Shown: positions 1 through 5,893 of the stretch, in pieces
Position numbering within the stretch: the stretch's first letter is position 1
Layout: the number at the start of each line of letters is the position of its first letter
Assembly (NCBI GenBank): GCA_020846375.1
Contig: JADLDZ010000106.1
Location: forward strand, 1 to 6,206
Origin: Nitrospirales bacterium
GTDB lineage: Bacteria; Nitrospirota; Thermodesulfovibrionia; Thermodesulfovibrionales; Dissulfurispiraceae
DNA length: 6,206 nt
Direction: 5' to 3'
The notes under the pieces: generated by a model
The model's database searches: none
What the model saw: the letters and a program-made list of their open reading frames with translations, nothing else
What the model was told of the DNA's origin: nothing
Made by a program: the position numbers and the translations under genes

Positions 1-609
1 ACCGAGGTGCACTCGCGCCTTTCCGGGTATTTCAATGTATACAACTCCCTCGCCGCTGCCGCCGCCGCCCATGTCGCCGGATTTCATCCGGAGGAGATAC
101 GCCGCGGCCTGGAGGCCTTCGGGGGCGCAAAAATGAGATTCGAGGTCAGGAAATGCAGGGGAGTGACGGTTCTGAACGATTCGTATAACGCGAACCCCTC
201 TTCCATGGAGGCGTCGGTGCGGGAATTGGTGCGGAGGATCTCCCCGCGGGGCGGGAACAGTGCGCCGGGGAGGGCGATCGCTGTCCTGGGGGATATGCTG
301 GAGCTGGGCGAATATGCGGTCAGCTCGCACAGGGAACTGGGACGGAAGCTCTCGCACGAGCCCGTGGATATCTTCATCGGGGTCGGGCCGCTGATGGCTT
401 TGGCGGTGGAGGAGTTCGGGGAGAGGGGAGTCCTTACGGCTACTTCCCGTGAGGCGGGGGAGGAGCTGGCAAAAAGGGCGCGCGAGGGAGATATCGTGCT
501 GATAAAGGGGTCACGCGGGATGAGAATGGAAGCGGCCCTCGCAGTGTTGGATGAAGGGGTTCCCGCAATGCCCGGCCGTCCTTCAGCCGGACAGAGAGAG
601 GGGGAGTAG
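1..609 (+). CDS. murF: UDP-N-acetylmuramoyl-tripeptide--D-alanyl-D-alanine ligase MurF (3' part)
   Basis: MurF is the cytoplasmic ATP-dependent Mur ligase that joins D-Ala-D-Ala to UDP-MurNAc-tripeptide, making the pentapeptide precursor. The frame is open from base 1, so the start and the ATP-binding P-loop lie outside the window. The visible 202 residues are the end of the central domain and the whole C-terminal domain; full MurF is about 450-460 aa. Diagnostic MurF motifs, numbered from base 1, are NDSYNANPSSM near residue 59, AVLGDMLELGEY near residue 94, and VLIKGSRGMRME near residue 168. These separate it from MurE. The usual HNVxNALAA motif reads FNVYNSLAA here, with Phe in place of His. 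The gene ends 2 nt before mraY, so the two are almost certainly co-transcribed. Identification is by family motifs plus position in the dcw order. Confidence 0.96.
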   Translation, partial: TEVHSRLSGYFNVYNSLAAAAAAHVAGFHPEEIRRGLEAFGGAKMRFEVRKCRGVTVLNDSYNANPSSMEASVRELVRRISPRGGNSAPGRAIAVLGDMLELGEYAVSSHRELGRKLSHEPVDIFIGVGPLMALAVEEFGERGVLTATSREAGEELAKRAREGDIVLIKGSRGMRMEAALAVLDEGVPAMPGRPSAGQREGE

Positions 610-611
610 AG

Positions 612-1694
612 ATGCTGTTCGAGATCCTGTATCGTCTTCATGCGTATTTCTCTCCCCTGAACGTGTTCCGCTACATTACCTTCAGGACGGCCCTGGCGGC
701 GCTCACCTCGCTCATCATCTCCCTGGTCATCGCGCCTCCCCTCATCAGGTGGCTTAAAAAAATCAGCATGACCCAGCAGATACGGGACGACGGTCCGAAG
801 ACCCATCTCTCGAAGGCGGGGACGCCGACCATGGGGGGCATCATCATTCTCGCGTCCATCGCGCTCTCCATGCTGCTGTGGGGCAATTTCACCAATGTAT
901 ACATATGGGTGATGCTGGTCTCCCTGCTCGGCTTCGGCGCCATCGGGTTCGCGGACGACTACCTGAAGGCGGTAAAGAAGAACCCCAGGGGGCTGCGGGC
1001 ATGCTACAAGTTCGGGGCCCAGTTGTTCCTCGCCTTTGTTATCGGGCTCTTCCTCTATGCAAACCCCCATGATCCCTACAGTACGGTGCTGAGCATCCCC
1101 TTCTTCAAGAAGTGGCTCTTCGACCTCGGCATGTTCTACATCCCTTTCTCCGTTTTCGTCATTGTGGGCTCTTCCAATGCGGTAAACCTCACCGACGGCA
1201 TCGACGGACTTGCCATCGGGCTGGTGGCGGTGGCGACCATCGCGAACGTGGCACTCGTCTATGTGTCCGGGCATGCACAGTTCGCACGGTATCTGCAGGT
1301 CCTCTACCTGCCGGGAATCGGAGAGCTGACGGTGTTCTGCGGCGCCATGCTGGGCGCCGCCCTCGGGTTCCTGTGGTTCAATTCGTATCCCGCGGAGGTG
1401 TTCATGGGCGATGTGGGCTCTCTGGGCCTGGGAGGCGCACTGGGGACCCTCGCCGTGGTGACCAAACACGAGATCGTGCTGATGGTGGTCGGCGGGATCT
1501 TCGTGATCGAGACTGTTTCCGTCGTCCTGCAGGTCGCCTCTTTCAAACTGACCGGCAAGAGGATTTTTAAAATGGCACCCCTGCACCATCATTTTGAGCT
1601 GAAGGGGTGGCAGGAACCGAAAGTGATTGTCCGCTTCTGGATAGTCGGCATAGTACTTGCGTTATTCAGTCTTGCATCTTTAAAATTGAGATGA
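612..1694 (+). CDS. mraY: Phospho-N-acetylmuramoyl-pentapeptide transferase MraY
   Basis: MraY is the integral membrane enzyme that transfers phospho-MurNAc-pentapeptide from UDP to undecaprenyl phosphate, forming lipid I. The 360-aa product has the normal family length and many hydrophobic segments, consistent with the ten-helix fold. Key residues are in place: D115-D116 in GFADDYLK, the NAVNLTDGIDGLA loop at 189-201, D267 in FMGDVGS, and the HHH motif at 325-327 in MAPLHHHFELKGW. D115, D116 and D267 carry the same numbers as in E. coli MraY. The ATG at 612 is supported by GGGGAG at 601-606 with a 5-nt spacer, and it follows the murF stop by 2 nt. The C-terminus (SLKLR) ends inside an AT-rich patch that leads into the next gene. 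Nothing in it is truncated or unusual. Confidence 0.98.
   Translation: MLFEILYRLHAYFSPLNVFRYITFRTALAALTSLIISLVIAPPLIRWLKKISMTQQIRDDGPKTHLSKAGTPTMGGIIILASIALSMLLWGNFTNVYIWVMLVSLLGFGAIGFADDYLKAVKKNPRGLRACYKFGAQLFLAFVIGLFLYANPHDPYSTVLSIPFFKKWLFDLGMFYIPFSVFVIVGSSNAVNLTDGIDGLAIGLVAVATIANVALVYVSGHAQFARYLQVLYLPGIGELTVFCGAMLGAALGFLWFNSYPAEVFMGDVGSLGLGGALGTLAVVTKHEIVLMVVGGIFVIETVSVVLQVASFKLTGKRIFKMAPLHHHFELKGWQEPKVIVRFWIVGIVLALFSLASLKLR
1657..1686 (+). promoter_or_regulatory. Possible weak sigma70-like promoter inside the end of mraY
   Basis: TTGCGT (1657-1662) and TAAAAT (1681-1686) are separated by 18 nt. They match the -35 consensus in 3 of 6 positions and the -10 consensus in 5 of 6. The site lies in a locally AT-rich patch, in contrast to the GC-rich surroundings. 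It would start transcripts just upstream of the carboxypeptidase gene, allowing that gene some independence from the murF-mraY message. It is also coding sequence for the MraY C-terminus, and AT-rich DNA gives such matches by chance, so this is only a candidate. Confidence 0.2.
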
Positions 1695-1702
1695 CAAAAA
1701 AT

Positions 1703-1708
1703 AAGGAG
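1703..1708 (+). promoter_or_regulatory. Ribosome binding site that decides the carboxypeptidase start
   Basis: AAGGAG sits 6 nt before the ATG at 1715. Two other in-frame starts exist: the ATG at 1691 overlaps the mraY stop and would add MTKNKELT, and one at 1607 lies deep inside mraY. Neither has a comparable purine-rich site at the right distance, so 1715 is preferred. Confidence 0.75.
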
Positions 1709-1714
1709 TTGACC

Positions 1715-2968
1715 ATGAGCCAAAGCAGCACTCTGTCGTCAGTCGACCGCCGCTTCCCGTTTATCAGAAAACTCCTTTTCCCGGTTATTTTTTTTACACT
1801 TGCCCTGCAGGGAGTACCGCTCCCCTCCTCTGCCGACGAAATTGCCGGCCGGGCCGCCGTGGTCATCGACAGCGCCACCGAAAAGATACTGTATGCGAAG
1901 AATCCCAACTGGAAGCTTCCCCCTGCCAGTACGACGAAGCTGGTTACTGCCATGGTGGCCCTCGACAGGCTCAGCCCCGACGCGGTCATTACCATAAGCT
2001 CGAACGCGGCGAACACCCCTTCGGTGAGCCCGCACCTGAGGCCGGGGGAGAGATTTTTCATGAGGGATCTCCTGGACCTCGCCCTGATGCGGTCCGTCAA
2101 CGGCGCCGCCGTGGCCCTTGCCGAGGCGGCTGCGGGGTCCGAGGCGGCCTTTGTCCCCCTCATGAACGACAAAGCCATGCGTCTGGGCGCTGAAAACACC
2201 CGTTTTATCAATGCTTCGGGACTCCCCGGGCCTGGTCAGCACATTACCGCTTTTGATCTGGCGAAGGTGATGAAAGAGTCCCTCCACTACCCCCTGCTTC
2301 AGGAAAGCCTCGGTGTGAAGACGAAGGAGATCCGCTCCCTGGAGGGAAGGCGTCTCCTCGTAAAGAATACCAACCAACTCCTCGGGATGGATAACGACTG
2401 CATCGGCGGCAAGACCGGCTATACGAGGGCGGCCCGCCATTGCTTTGTCTCCGCCTGGAAGAAGGAGCAGTCAACCCTGATAACCGCTGTCCTGGGCGAA
2501 TCCATCAGGGACAATCTATGGGAAGATTCCACCGCGCTTTTGGCAAAAGGGTACGATATCCTGGCCCAGAAGGCGGAGCCGATGATTTACTTCACCCGCA
2601 GTAATGAAAAGCCCATCGTCCTCGCTTCCCACAAGGGCGGGAAAAAATCCTCCCGGCACAAGCTCGTAAAGAGCAAGCAGAGGAAATCCGACAGCCGTAC
2701 GAAGCTGGCAAAGGGGAAGGGTGATAGGAGAGATAAGGCGATCAAGGCTTCCTACAAGACCGAAAAGAAATCCTCCCGGCACAAGCTCGTAAAGAGCAAG
2801 AGCAAACAGAGGAAATCCGACAGCCGCGCGAAGCTGACGAAGGGGAAGGGTGATAGGAGAGATAAGGCGGTCAAGGCAGTGGAAAAGAGAAACAAGAGGG
2901 AAAAAGGCGGACGGGTGAGAGTTGCCGAGAAAGGGAAAAAACTTCCGGCAAGAGACGATCTGTCATGA
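1715..2968 (+). CDS. D-alanyl-D-alanine carboxypeptidase, peptidase S11 (PBP5/DacF-like), with Lys-rich tail
   Basis: This is a penicillin-binding D,D-carboxypeptidase that would remove the terminal D-Ala from peptidoglycan pentapeptides outside the cytoplasmic membrane. From the ATG at 1715 it is 417 aa. Residues 1-40 look like a signal peptide: basic residues near R12-R18-K19, a hydrophobic core at 20-34, and likely cleavage after PSSA40. The three active-site motifs of the family are intact: S72-T-T-K75 (nucleophile Ser and general-base Lys), S127-V-N129, and K233-T-G235. The catalytic domain seems to end around residue 290. I see no PBP5_C beta domain or amphipathic membrane-anchor helix. 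Instead residues 310-417 are very basic (45 Lys/Arg in 108, 12 Asp/Glu) and contain a duplicated unit. The gene sits between mraY and murD, 20 nt after mraY, so it is probably in the same operon. The enzyme class is certain. Which dac paralogue it is, and what the tail does, cannot be told from sequence. Confidence 0.93.
   Translation: MSQSSTLSSVDRRFPFIRKLLFPVIFFTLALQGVPLPSSADEIAGRAAVVIDSATEKILYAKNPNWKLPPASTTKLVTAMVALDRLSPDAVITISSNAANTPSVSPHLRPGERFFMRDLLDLALMRSVNGAAVALAEAAAGSEAAFVPLMNDKAMRLGAENTRFINASGLPGPGQHITAFDLAKVMKESLHYPLLQESLGVKTKEIRSLEGRRLLVKNTNQLLGMDNDCIGGKTGYTRAARHCFVSAWKKEQSTLITAVLGESIRDNLWEDSTALLAKGYDILAQKAEPMIYFTRSNEKPIVLASHKGGKKSSRHKLVKSKQRKSDSRTKLAKGKGDRRDKAIKASYKTEKKSSRHKLVKSKSKQRKSDSRAKLTKGKGDRRDKAVKAVEKRNKREKGGRVRVAEKGKKLPARDDLS
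2645..2748 (+). repeat. Intragenic direct repeat, copy 1 (carboxypeptidase tail)
   Basis: First copy (104 bp) of an in-frame near-tandem duplication. It encodes a basic unit that begins KSSRHKLVKSK and ends GDRRDKAIKA. It differs from copy 2 by 5 substitutions and lacks a 6-bp AGCAAA-type insertion. A 19-bp spacer, 2749-2767, separates the copies. The near identity at DNA level, third positions included, points to a recent duplication rather than selection on protein sequence alone. Confidence 0.95.
2768..2877 (+). repeat. Intragenic direct repeat, copy 2 (carboxypeptidase tail)
   Basis: Second copy (110 bp) of the duplication. It is offset by 123 bp from copy 1 at its start and by 129 bp at its end, because of a 6-bp in-frame insertion that adds Ser-Lys after KLVKSK. 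Both offsets are multiples of three, so the reading frame is kept. Further basic sequence (EKRNKREKGGRVRV) follows it to the stop codon. Confidence 0.95.
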
Positions 2969-3040
2969 CGCATCGCGTCGCCGGTATCGCCTCCGGTGTA
3001 TGGCTTCCAGAGCCGGACAGGAGCCGCACTGCCTTCCGGC

Positions 3041-3044
3041 GGAG
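3041..3044 (+). promoter_or_regulatory. Ribosome binding site that decides the murD start
   Basis: GGAG at 3041-3044 (within GGAGAGG) lies 6 nt before the ATG at 3051. The frame is open upstream to 2922, with further in-frame ATGs at 2922 and 3000. Those would add residues unlike any MurD N-terminus and lack a clear Shine-Dalgarno site. The 82-nt leader 2969-3050 holds a small GGCT-tccag-AGCC stem (3002-3014) with no T run, and nothing else recognisable. Confidence 0.7.
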
Positions 3045-3050
3045 AGGCGT

Positions 3051-4487
3051 ATGGAGGAGCTAAAGGGAAAGGCGGTCACGGTCCTGGGTCTCGCCCGGAG
3101 CGGCGTGGGCGCGGCCCGGCTGCTTGAGCGGCTTGGCGCCCATGTCACGGTGAACGACAGAAAGAGTCCGCAGGAGCTCGATCCGTATCTCGCCCGGCTC
3201 GGGCCCGGGATACGGCATGTCCTCGGCGGGCATCCGCCGGAACTTTTTGAAGAGCCCTCCTTGATTGTGGTGAGCCCCGGGGTGCCTCTCACCATCGCTC
3301 CCCTGAAGAGGGCGATGGAGAAGGGAGTGAAGATCATCGGGGAGCTGGAACTGGCCTATCAGGCGGTGGCACAGGGGCTGTTCCCCATGGTCTGCGAAGG
3401 GGACCGGATTCCGGCCTTTCTTGCGGTGACCGGGGCAAACGGAAAATCGACCACTACCACCCTCCTCTATGAGATGCTGAAGGAGAACGGGACCGGCGTC
3501 ATGGTGGGCGGGAACATCGGGAATGCACTGACGGAGGAACTCCTGAAGGCGGAGGAGACCGCCTGCCGGACATCCCCGGGCATCGGCTCCATTGTAGCCG
3601 AAATATCCAGCTTTCAACTCGAGACCATCGATACGTTCAGACCCCGGGGAGCTGCGATCCTGAATATCACGCCCGATCATCTCGACCGGTACCACTCCAT
3701 GCAGGAGTACATCGATGCGAAATGCAGGATTTTCGAGAACCAGGAAGCGGACGATTTTCTCGTGCTCAATGCCGACGACCCTGTCACCGCGATGCTGGAA
3801 CCGGAAAGACTCAGGGGGCGGGAAAAGGGTCTGCGTGTCTTCTTCTTCAGCAGAAGGCGGGAGGTCAGCGGGGCATATTACCGGGAGGGCCTGATCCGCT
3901 TTGCCCTGCCGGAGCGTGCACAGGTTTCCCCTTCTTTCACCCTCGATCCCGCCTCCTTCCGGATACGGGGCGTCCACAATATCGAGAACGCCATGGCGGC
4001 TTCCCTCATGGCCCTGCTGTCGGGGTGCAGCGAGGATGCGGTGCGCAGGGTCCTCACCGTCTTCCCGGGGCTGGAGCACCGGCTCGAGTTTGTCCGTGAG
4101 CGGAACGGCGTGCAGTTCATCAACGATTCCAAAGGCACCAACGTGGGGGCGGTGATCAAGTCCCTCGAGAGCTTTTCCTCCCCGGTCGTGCTCATTGCGG
4201 GGGGCAGGGACAAGGACGGCGATTTCACTCTCCTCCGGCCCCTGATCGAGGAGAAGGTGAAGGCCCTTGTGCTTATCGGGGAGGCCCGGGAGAAGATACG
4301 GAAGGCAGTGAACGGGGGCAGGGAGGTCTTCATGACGGACGACTTCGGAGCCGCGGTGCGGAAGGCGCGCGACCTTGCGGCGCCGGGAGACGTCGTACTG
4401 CTCTCCCCGGCCTGCGCCAGCTTCGATATGTTCAGGGACTTCGAGGACCGTGGAAGACAGTTCAGGAAAATAGTGGAAGAATTATGA
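3051..4487 (+). CDS. murD: UDP-N-acetylmuramoylalanine--D-glutamate ligase MurD
   Basis: MurD is the cytoplasmic Mur ligase that adds D-glutamate to UDP-MurNAc-L-Ala using ATP. From the ATG at 3051 it is 478 aa, somewhat longer than the usual 440-460. An N-terminal Rossmann-like domain carries VLGLARSGVGAARLL (11-25). The ATP loop TGANGKS is at 127-133, with K132 as the P-loop lysine. The central domain has E184 in EISSFQLE, NITPDHLDRY, and K224 in DAKCRIF, which matches the position of the carbamylated lysine of E. coli MurD. H309-N310 in HNIENAMAA follows. The C-terminal domain has H343-R344 in GLEHRLEF, NDSKGTN at 358-364, and SPACASFDMF from S452, the D-Glu binding region. Extra length comes partly from short insertions before the P-loop (FPMVCEGDR) and before EISSF (ACRTSPGIGS). 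The stop overlaps the ftsW start by ATGA, implying translational coupling. Confidence 0.97.
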   Translation: MEELKGKAVTVLGLARSGVGAARLLERLGAHVTVNDRKSPQELDPYLARLGPGIRHVLGGHPPELFEEPSLIVVSPGVPLTIAPLKRAMEKGVKIIGELELAYQAVAQGLFPMVCEGDRIPAFLAVTGANGKSTTTTLLYEMLKENGTGVMVGGNIGNALTEELLKAEETACRTSPGIGSIVAEISSFQLETIDTFRPRGAAILNITPDHLDRYHSMQEYIDAKCRIFENQEADDFLVLNADDPVTAMLEPERLRGREKGLRVFFFSRRREVSGAYYREGLIRFALPERAQVSPSFTLDPASFRIRGVHNIENAMAASLMALLSGCSEDAVRRVLTVFPGLEHRLEFVRERNGVQFINDSKGTNVGAVIKSLESFSSPVVLIAGGRDKDGDFTLLRPLIEEKVKALVLIGEAREKIRKAVNGGREVFMTDDFGAAVRKARDLAAPGDVVLLSPACASFDMFRDFEDRGRQFRKIVEEL

Positions 4488-5725
4488 AGCGGTCATACGA
4501 TACGTGGCTCCTGCTCATCCTGCTCCTGCTCATCCTGCTGGGGCTGACCGCCGTGTACAGTTCCACCTCCGTCATCTCTCCCGATCTGATCGAGAAGTAC
4601 CGGAGAAAAGGGGTTGCGCTGAGCCAGTTCGGCTTTATCAGGAAACAGCTCTTTACGGTGCTCATCGGCATCGCCGCCCTGTTCGCCGCCTATAAGGTTC
4701 CGCTGGAGACCCTGAAGAGGCTGGCTATTCCCCTGCTCGTGCTCTCTCTCCTCTGCCTGGGGCTGGTCTTCACCCCCCTTGGCATCACTGCGGGCGGGGC
4801 GCGGAGGTGGATACGGGTCTGGCCTTCCACCTTTCAACCTTCAGAGGTGGTAAAATTGTCGATGGTGATTTTCCTCGCCTGGTATACGAGCCGGCCGGGC
4901 TTCCGGGGGGATGCCTTGAAATCCTTCGCACAGCCCATAGCCGTCATGGGTGTCTTCCAGGTCATCTTTCTGAAACAGCCTGATTTCGGGGCAGCCATGA
5001 GCCTTGCACTCCTTACCGTTGCGATGCTCTATCTCGCGGGCATTCACTGGAAGTTCCTCCTCGCCCTGGGGGCGCTCGGCATCCCGGTGGTCATCAAGCT
5101 CATCTCGGAGCCGTACCGGTGGAAGCGGGTCGTGGCGTTCCTGGATCCCTGGAAGGATTCCCAGGGGAGCGGCTTTCAGCTTGTCCAGTCTTTCATCGCC
5201 CTGGGGAGCGGCGGGCTCACCGGAGTGGGACTGGGAGAGGGGAAGCAGAAGCTCTTTTTTCTCCCTGAGGTGCATACCGACTTCATTTTCTCGATGATCG
5301 GCGAGGAGTTGGGTTTTGTCGGGGCCGCCCTGGTTGCCCTCCTGTTCTGTTCGCTCTTCCTGAGGGGCATACAGATCGCCTGGAAAGCGGAGGCGTCCCC
5401 TTTCTCCTGCAACCTTGCCTACGGCGTGTCCCTGATGATCGCTATTCAGGCCATCATGAATTTTGCGGTGGTAACGGGCATGGTGCCCACCAAGGGGCTT
5501 CCCCTTCCGTTTATCAGCTACGGGGGGTCTTCGATGATCGTCAACATGATGGCGGTGGGGCTGCTGCTGAATGTTTCAAGGGGGAGGACAGCCGTGGAAA
5601 TGCTCCCGGGCAGCGTCTCCGGAAGGCAGGCGCATCCTTCCCGCGAGCCCCGGAATGCTGCTGCGGGCACCCTCCGTCCCGCGCGATGGCAGAGGGGCTA
5701 CGGGTACAGCCGGTACAGGAGATAA
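4484..5725 (+). CDS. ftsW: Septal peptidoglycan glycosyltransferase FtsW (SEDS family)
   Basis: FtsW is the SEDS-family polymerase that links lipid II into glycan strands at the division septum, with a partner class B PBP. The 413-aa product has about ten hydrophobic segments starting with TM1 at residues 8-24. Family motifs present are GGARRW (104-109), FQPSEVVKL (117-125), KQPDFGAAM (164-172), LPEVHTDFIFSMIGEELG with D266, and PFISYGGSS (342-350). D266 aligns with the Asp essential for polymerase activity in SEDS proteins (E. coli FtsW D297, RodA D262). Placement between murD and murG favours FtsW over RodA. The cytoplasmic C-terminus (about 367-413) is rich in Arg, Ala and Pro and not recognisably conserved. 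The ATG lies in the murD stop overlap, with GGAAGA at 4475-4480 as a plausible ribosome site. Confidence 0.96.
   Translation: MKRSYDTWLLLILLLLILLGLTAVYSSTSVISPDLIEKYRRKGVALSQFGFIRKQLFTVLIGIAALFAAYKVPLETLKRLAIPLLVLSLLCLGLVFTPLGITAGGARRWIRVWPSTFQPSEVVKLSMVIFLAWYTSRPGFRGDALKSFAQPIAVMGVFQVIFLKQPDFGAAMSLALLTVAMLYLAGIHWKFLLALGALGIPVVIKLISEPYRWKRVVAFLDPWKDSQGSGFQLVQSFIALGSGGLTGVGLGEGKQKLFFLPEVHTDFIFSMIGEELGFVGAALVALLFCSLFLRGIQIAWKAEASPFSCNLAYGVSLMIAIQAIMNFAVVTGMVPTKGLPLPFISYGGSSMIVNMMAVGLLLNVSRGRTAVEMLPGSVSGRQAHPSREPRNAAAGTLRPARWQRGYGYSRYRR
4508..4537 (+). repeat. Perfect 15-bp tandem duplication in ftsW TM1
   Basis: The 15-mer CTCCTGCTCATCCTG occurs at 4508-4522 and again directly at 4523-4537. 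It is in frame and encodes LLLIL twice (FtsW residues 9-18), forming the core of the first membrane helix. A five-residue duplication inside a hydrophobic helix is tolerable, and the perfect copies suggest recent slippage. Confidence 0.9.
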
Positions 5726-5727
5726 AA

Positions 5728-5880
5728 GACAGAGATAAGACAGAGTAAAGCAGAATGAGACGGAAAAAACAGAGATAGAACAGAATAAGAAAGAAAAAAC
5801 AGGAAACTGCTGTTTCTTTTTTTTCTGTCTTTATTCTGTCGTTCTCTGCCTCACCCTGTCTTTCTCTGTCGTATTCTGCC
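5728..5880. repeat. Long imperfect inverted repeat built from degenerate ~10-nt units (ftsW-murG spacer)
   Basis: The left half (5728-5802) is a purine-rich run of units resembling GACAGAGATAA. Its CAGA (or CGGA/CAGG) cores begin at 5730, 5741, 5751, 5761, 5770, 5781 and 5800. The right half (5807-5880) is the pyrimidine-rich counterpart, with CTG cores ending at 5827, 5838, 5848, 5858, 5868 and 5878, the last five exactly 10 nt apart. The two sets of cores are mirrored about position 5804.5, so the halves fold on each other over about 70 nt with scattered mismatches and 1-nt shifts. The apex is CAG-GAAA-CTG (5800-5809), a GNRA-type tetraloop, with an alternative fold AAACAG-loop-CTGTTT. It begins 2 nt after the ftsW stop and ends 3 nt before the murG ribosome site. 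I do not recognise it as a named element. Function is unknown; RNA processing, attenuation or gating of murG are possible. Confidence 0.85.
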
Positions 5881-5883
5881 GTT

Positions 5884-5888
5884 AAGGA
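5884..5888 (+). promoter_or_regulatory. Ribosome binding site of murG, adjoining the long hairpin
   Basis: AAGGA lies 5 nt before the ATG at 5894. It overlaps the A of an alternative in-frame ATG at 5888 (which would add Met-Val); that upstream ATG has only pyrimidine-rich sequence before it, so 5894 is preferred. The site begins 3 nt after the base of the inverted repeat at 5728-5880, so folding of the leader could affect ribosome access. Confidence 0.65.
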
Positions 5889-5893
5889 TGGTT

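Noticed and set aside
1112..1570. Forward open frames in alternative phases inside mraY, murD and ftsW
   Set aside because: Arg- and Pro-rich translations, overlapping conserved coding sequence in the true frame, with no ribosome site or motif.
84..1592. A 502-codon open frame on the minus strand across murF and mraY
   Set aside because: It lies opposite two well-identified genes, has a composition full of His, Gln, Glu and Arg typical of antisense frames in GC-rich DNA, and shows no recognisable domain.
2723..2736. Similarity of GAGAGATAAGG in the carboxypeptidase repeats to AGAGATAAGA in the ftsW-murG spacer
   Set aside because: Only about 9 bases match in purine-rich DNA; the surrounding units and periodicities differ, so a common origin is not supported.
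3002..3014. GGCT-tccag-AGCC stem before murD as a terminator
   Set aside because: Four base pairs only and no T run after it, so it is not an intrinsic terminator.
2922..3050. Upstream extension of murD to the ATG at 2922 or 3000
   Set aside because: It would add residues (from MPRKGKNFRQ onward) not belonging to the MurD fold and overlap the carboxypeptidase gene; 3051 has the proper ribosome site.
3060..4079. A 339-codon open frame on the minus strand within murD
   Set aside because: Antisense shadow of a convincing MurD with all catalytic motifs, and no independent start signals or family features.
5843..5877. A promoter for murG in the right arm of the inverted repeat (TATTCT at 5872-5877)
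   Set aside because: No acceptable -35 hexamer at 16-18 nt upstream, and TATTCT is simply part of the repeated unit.
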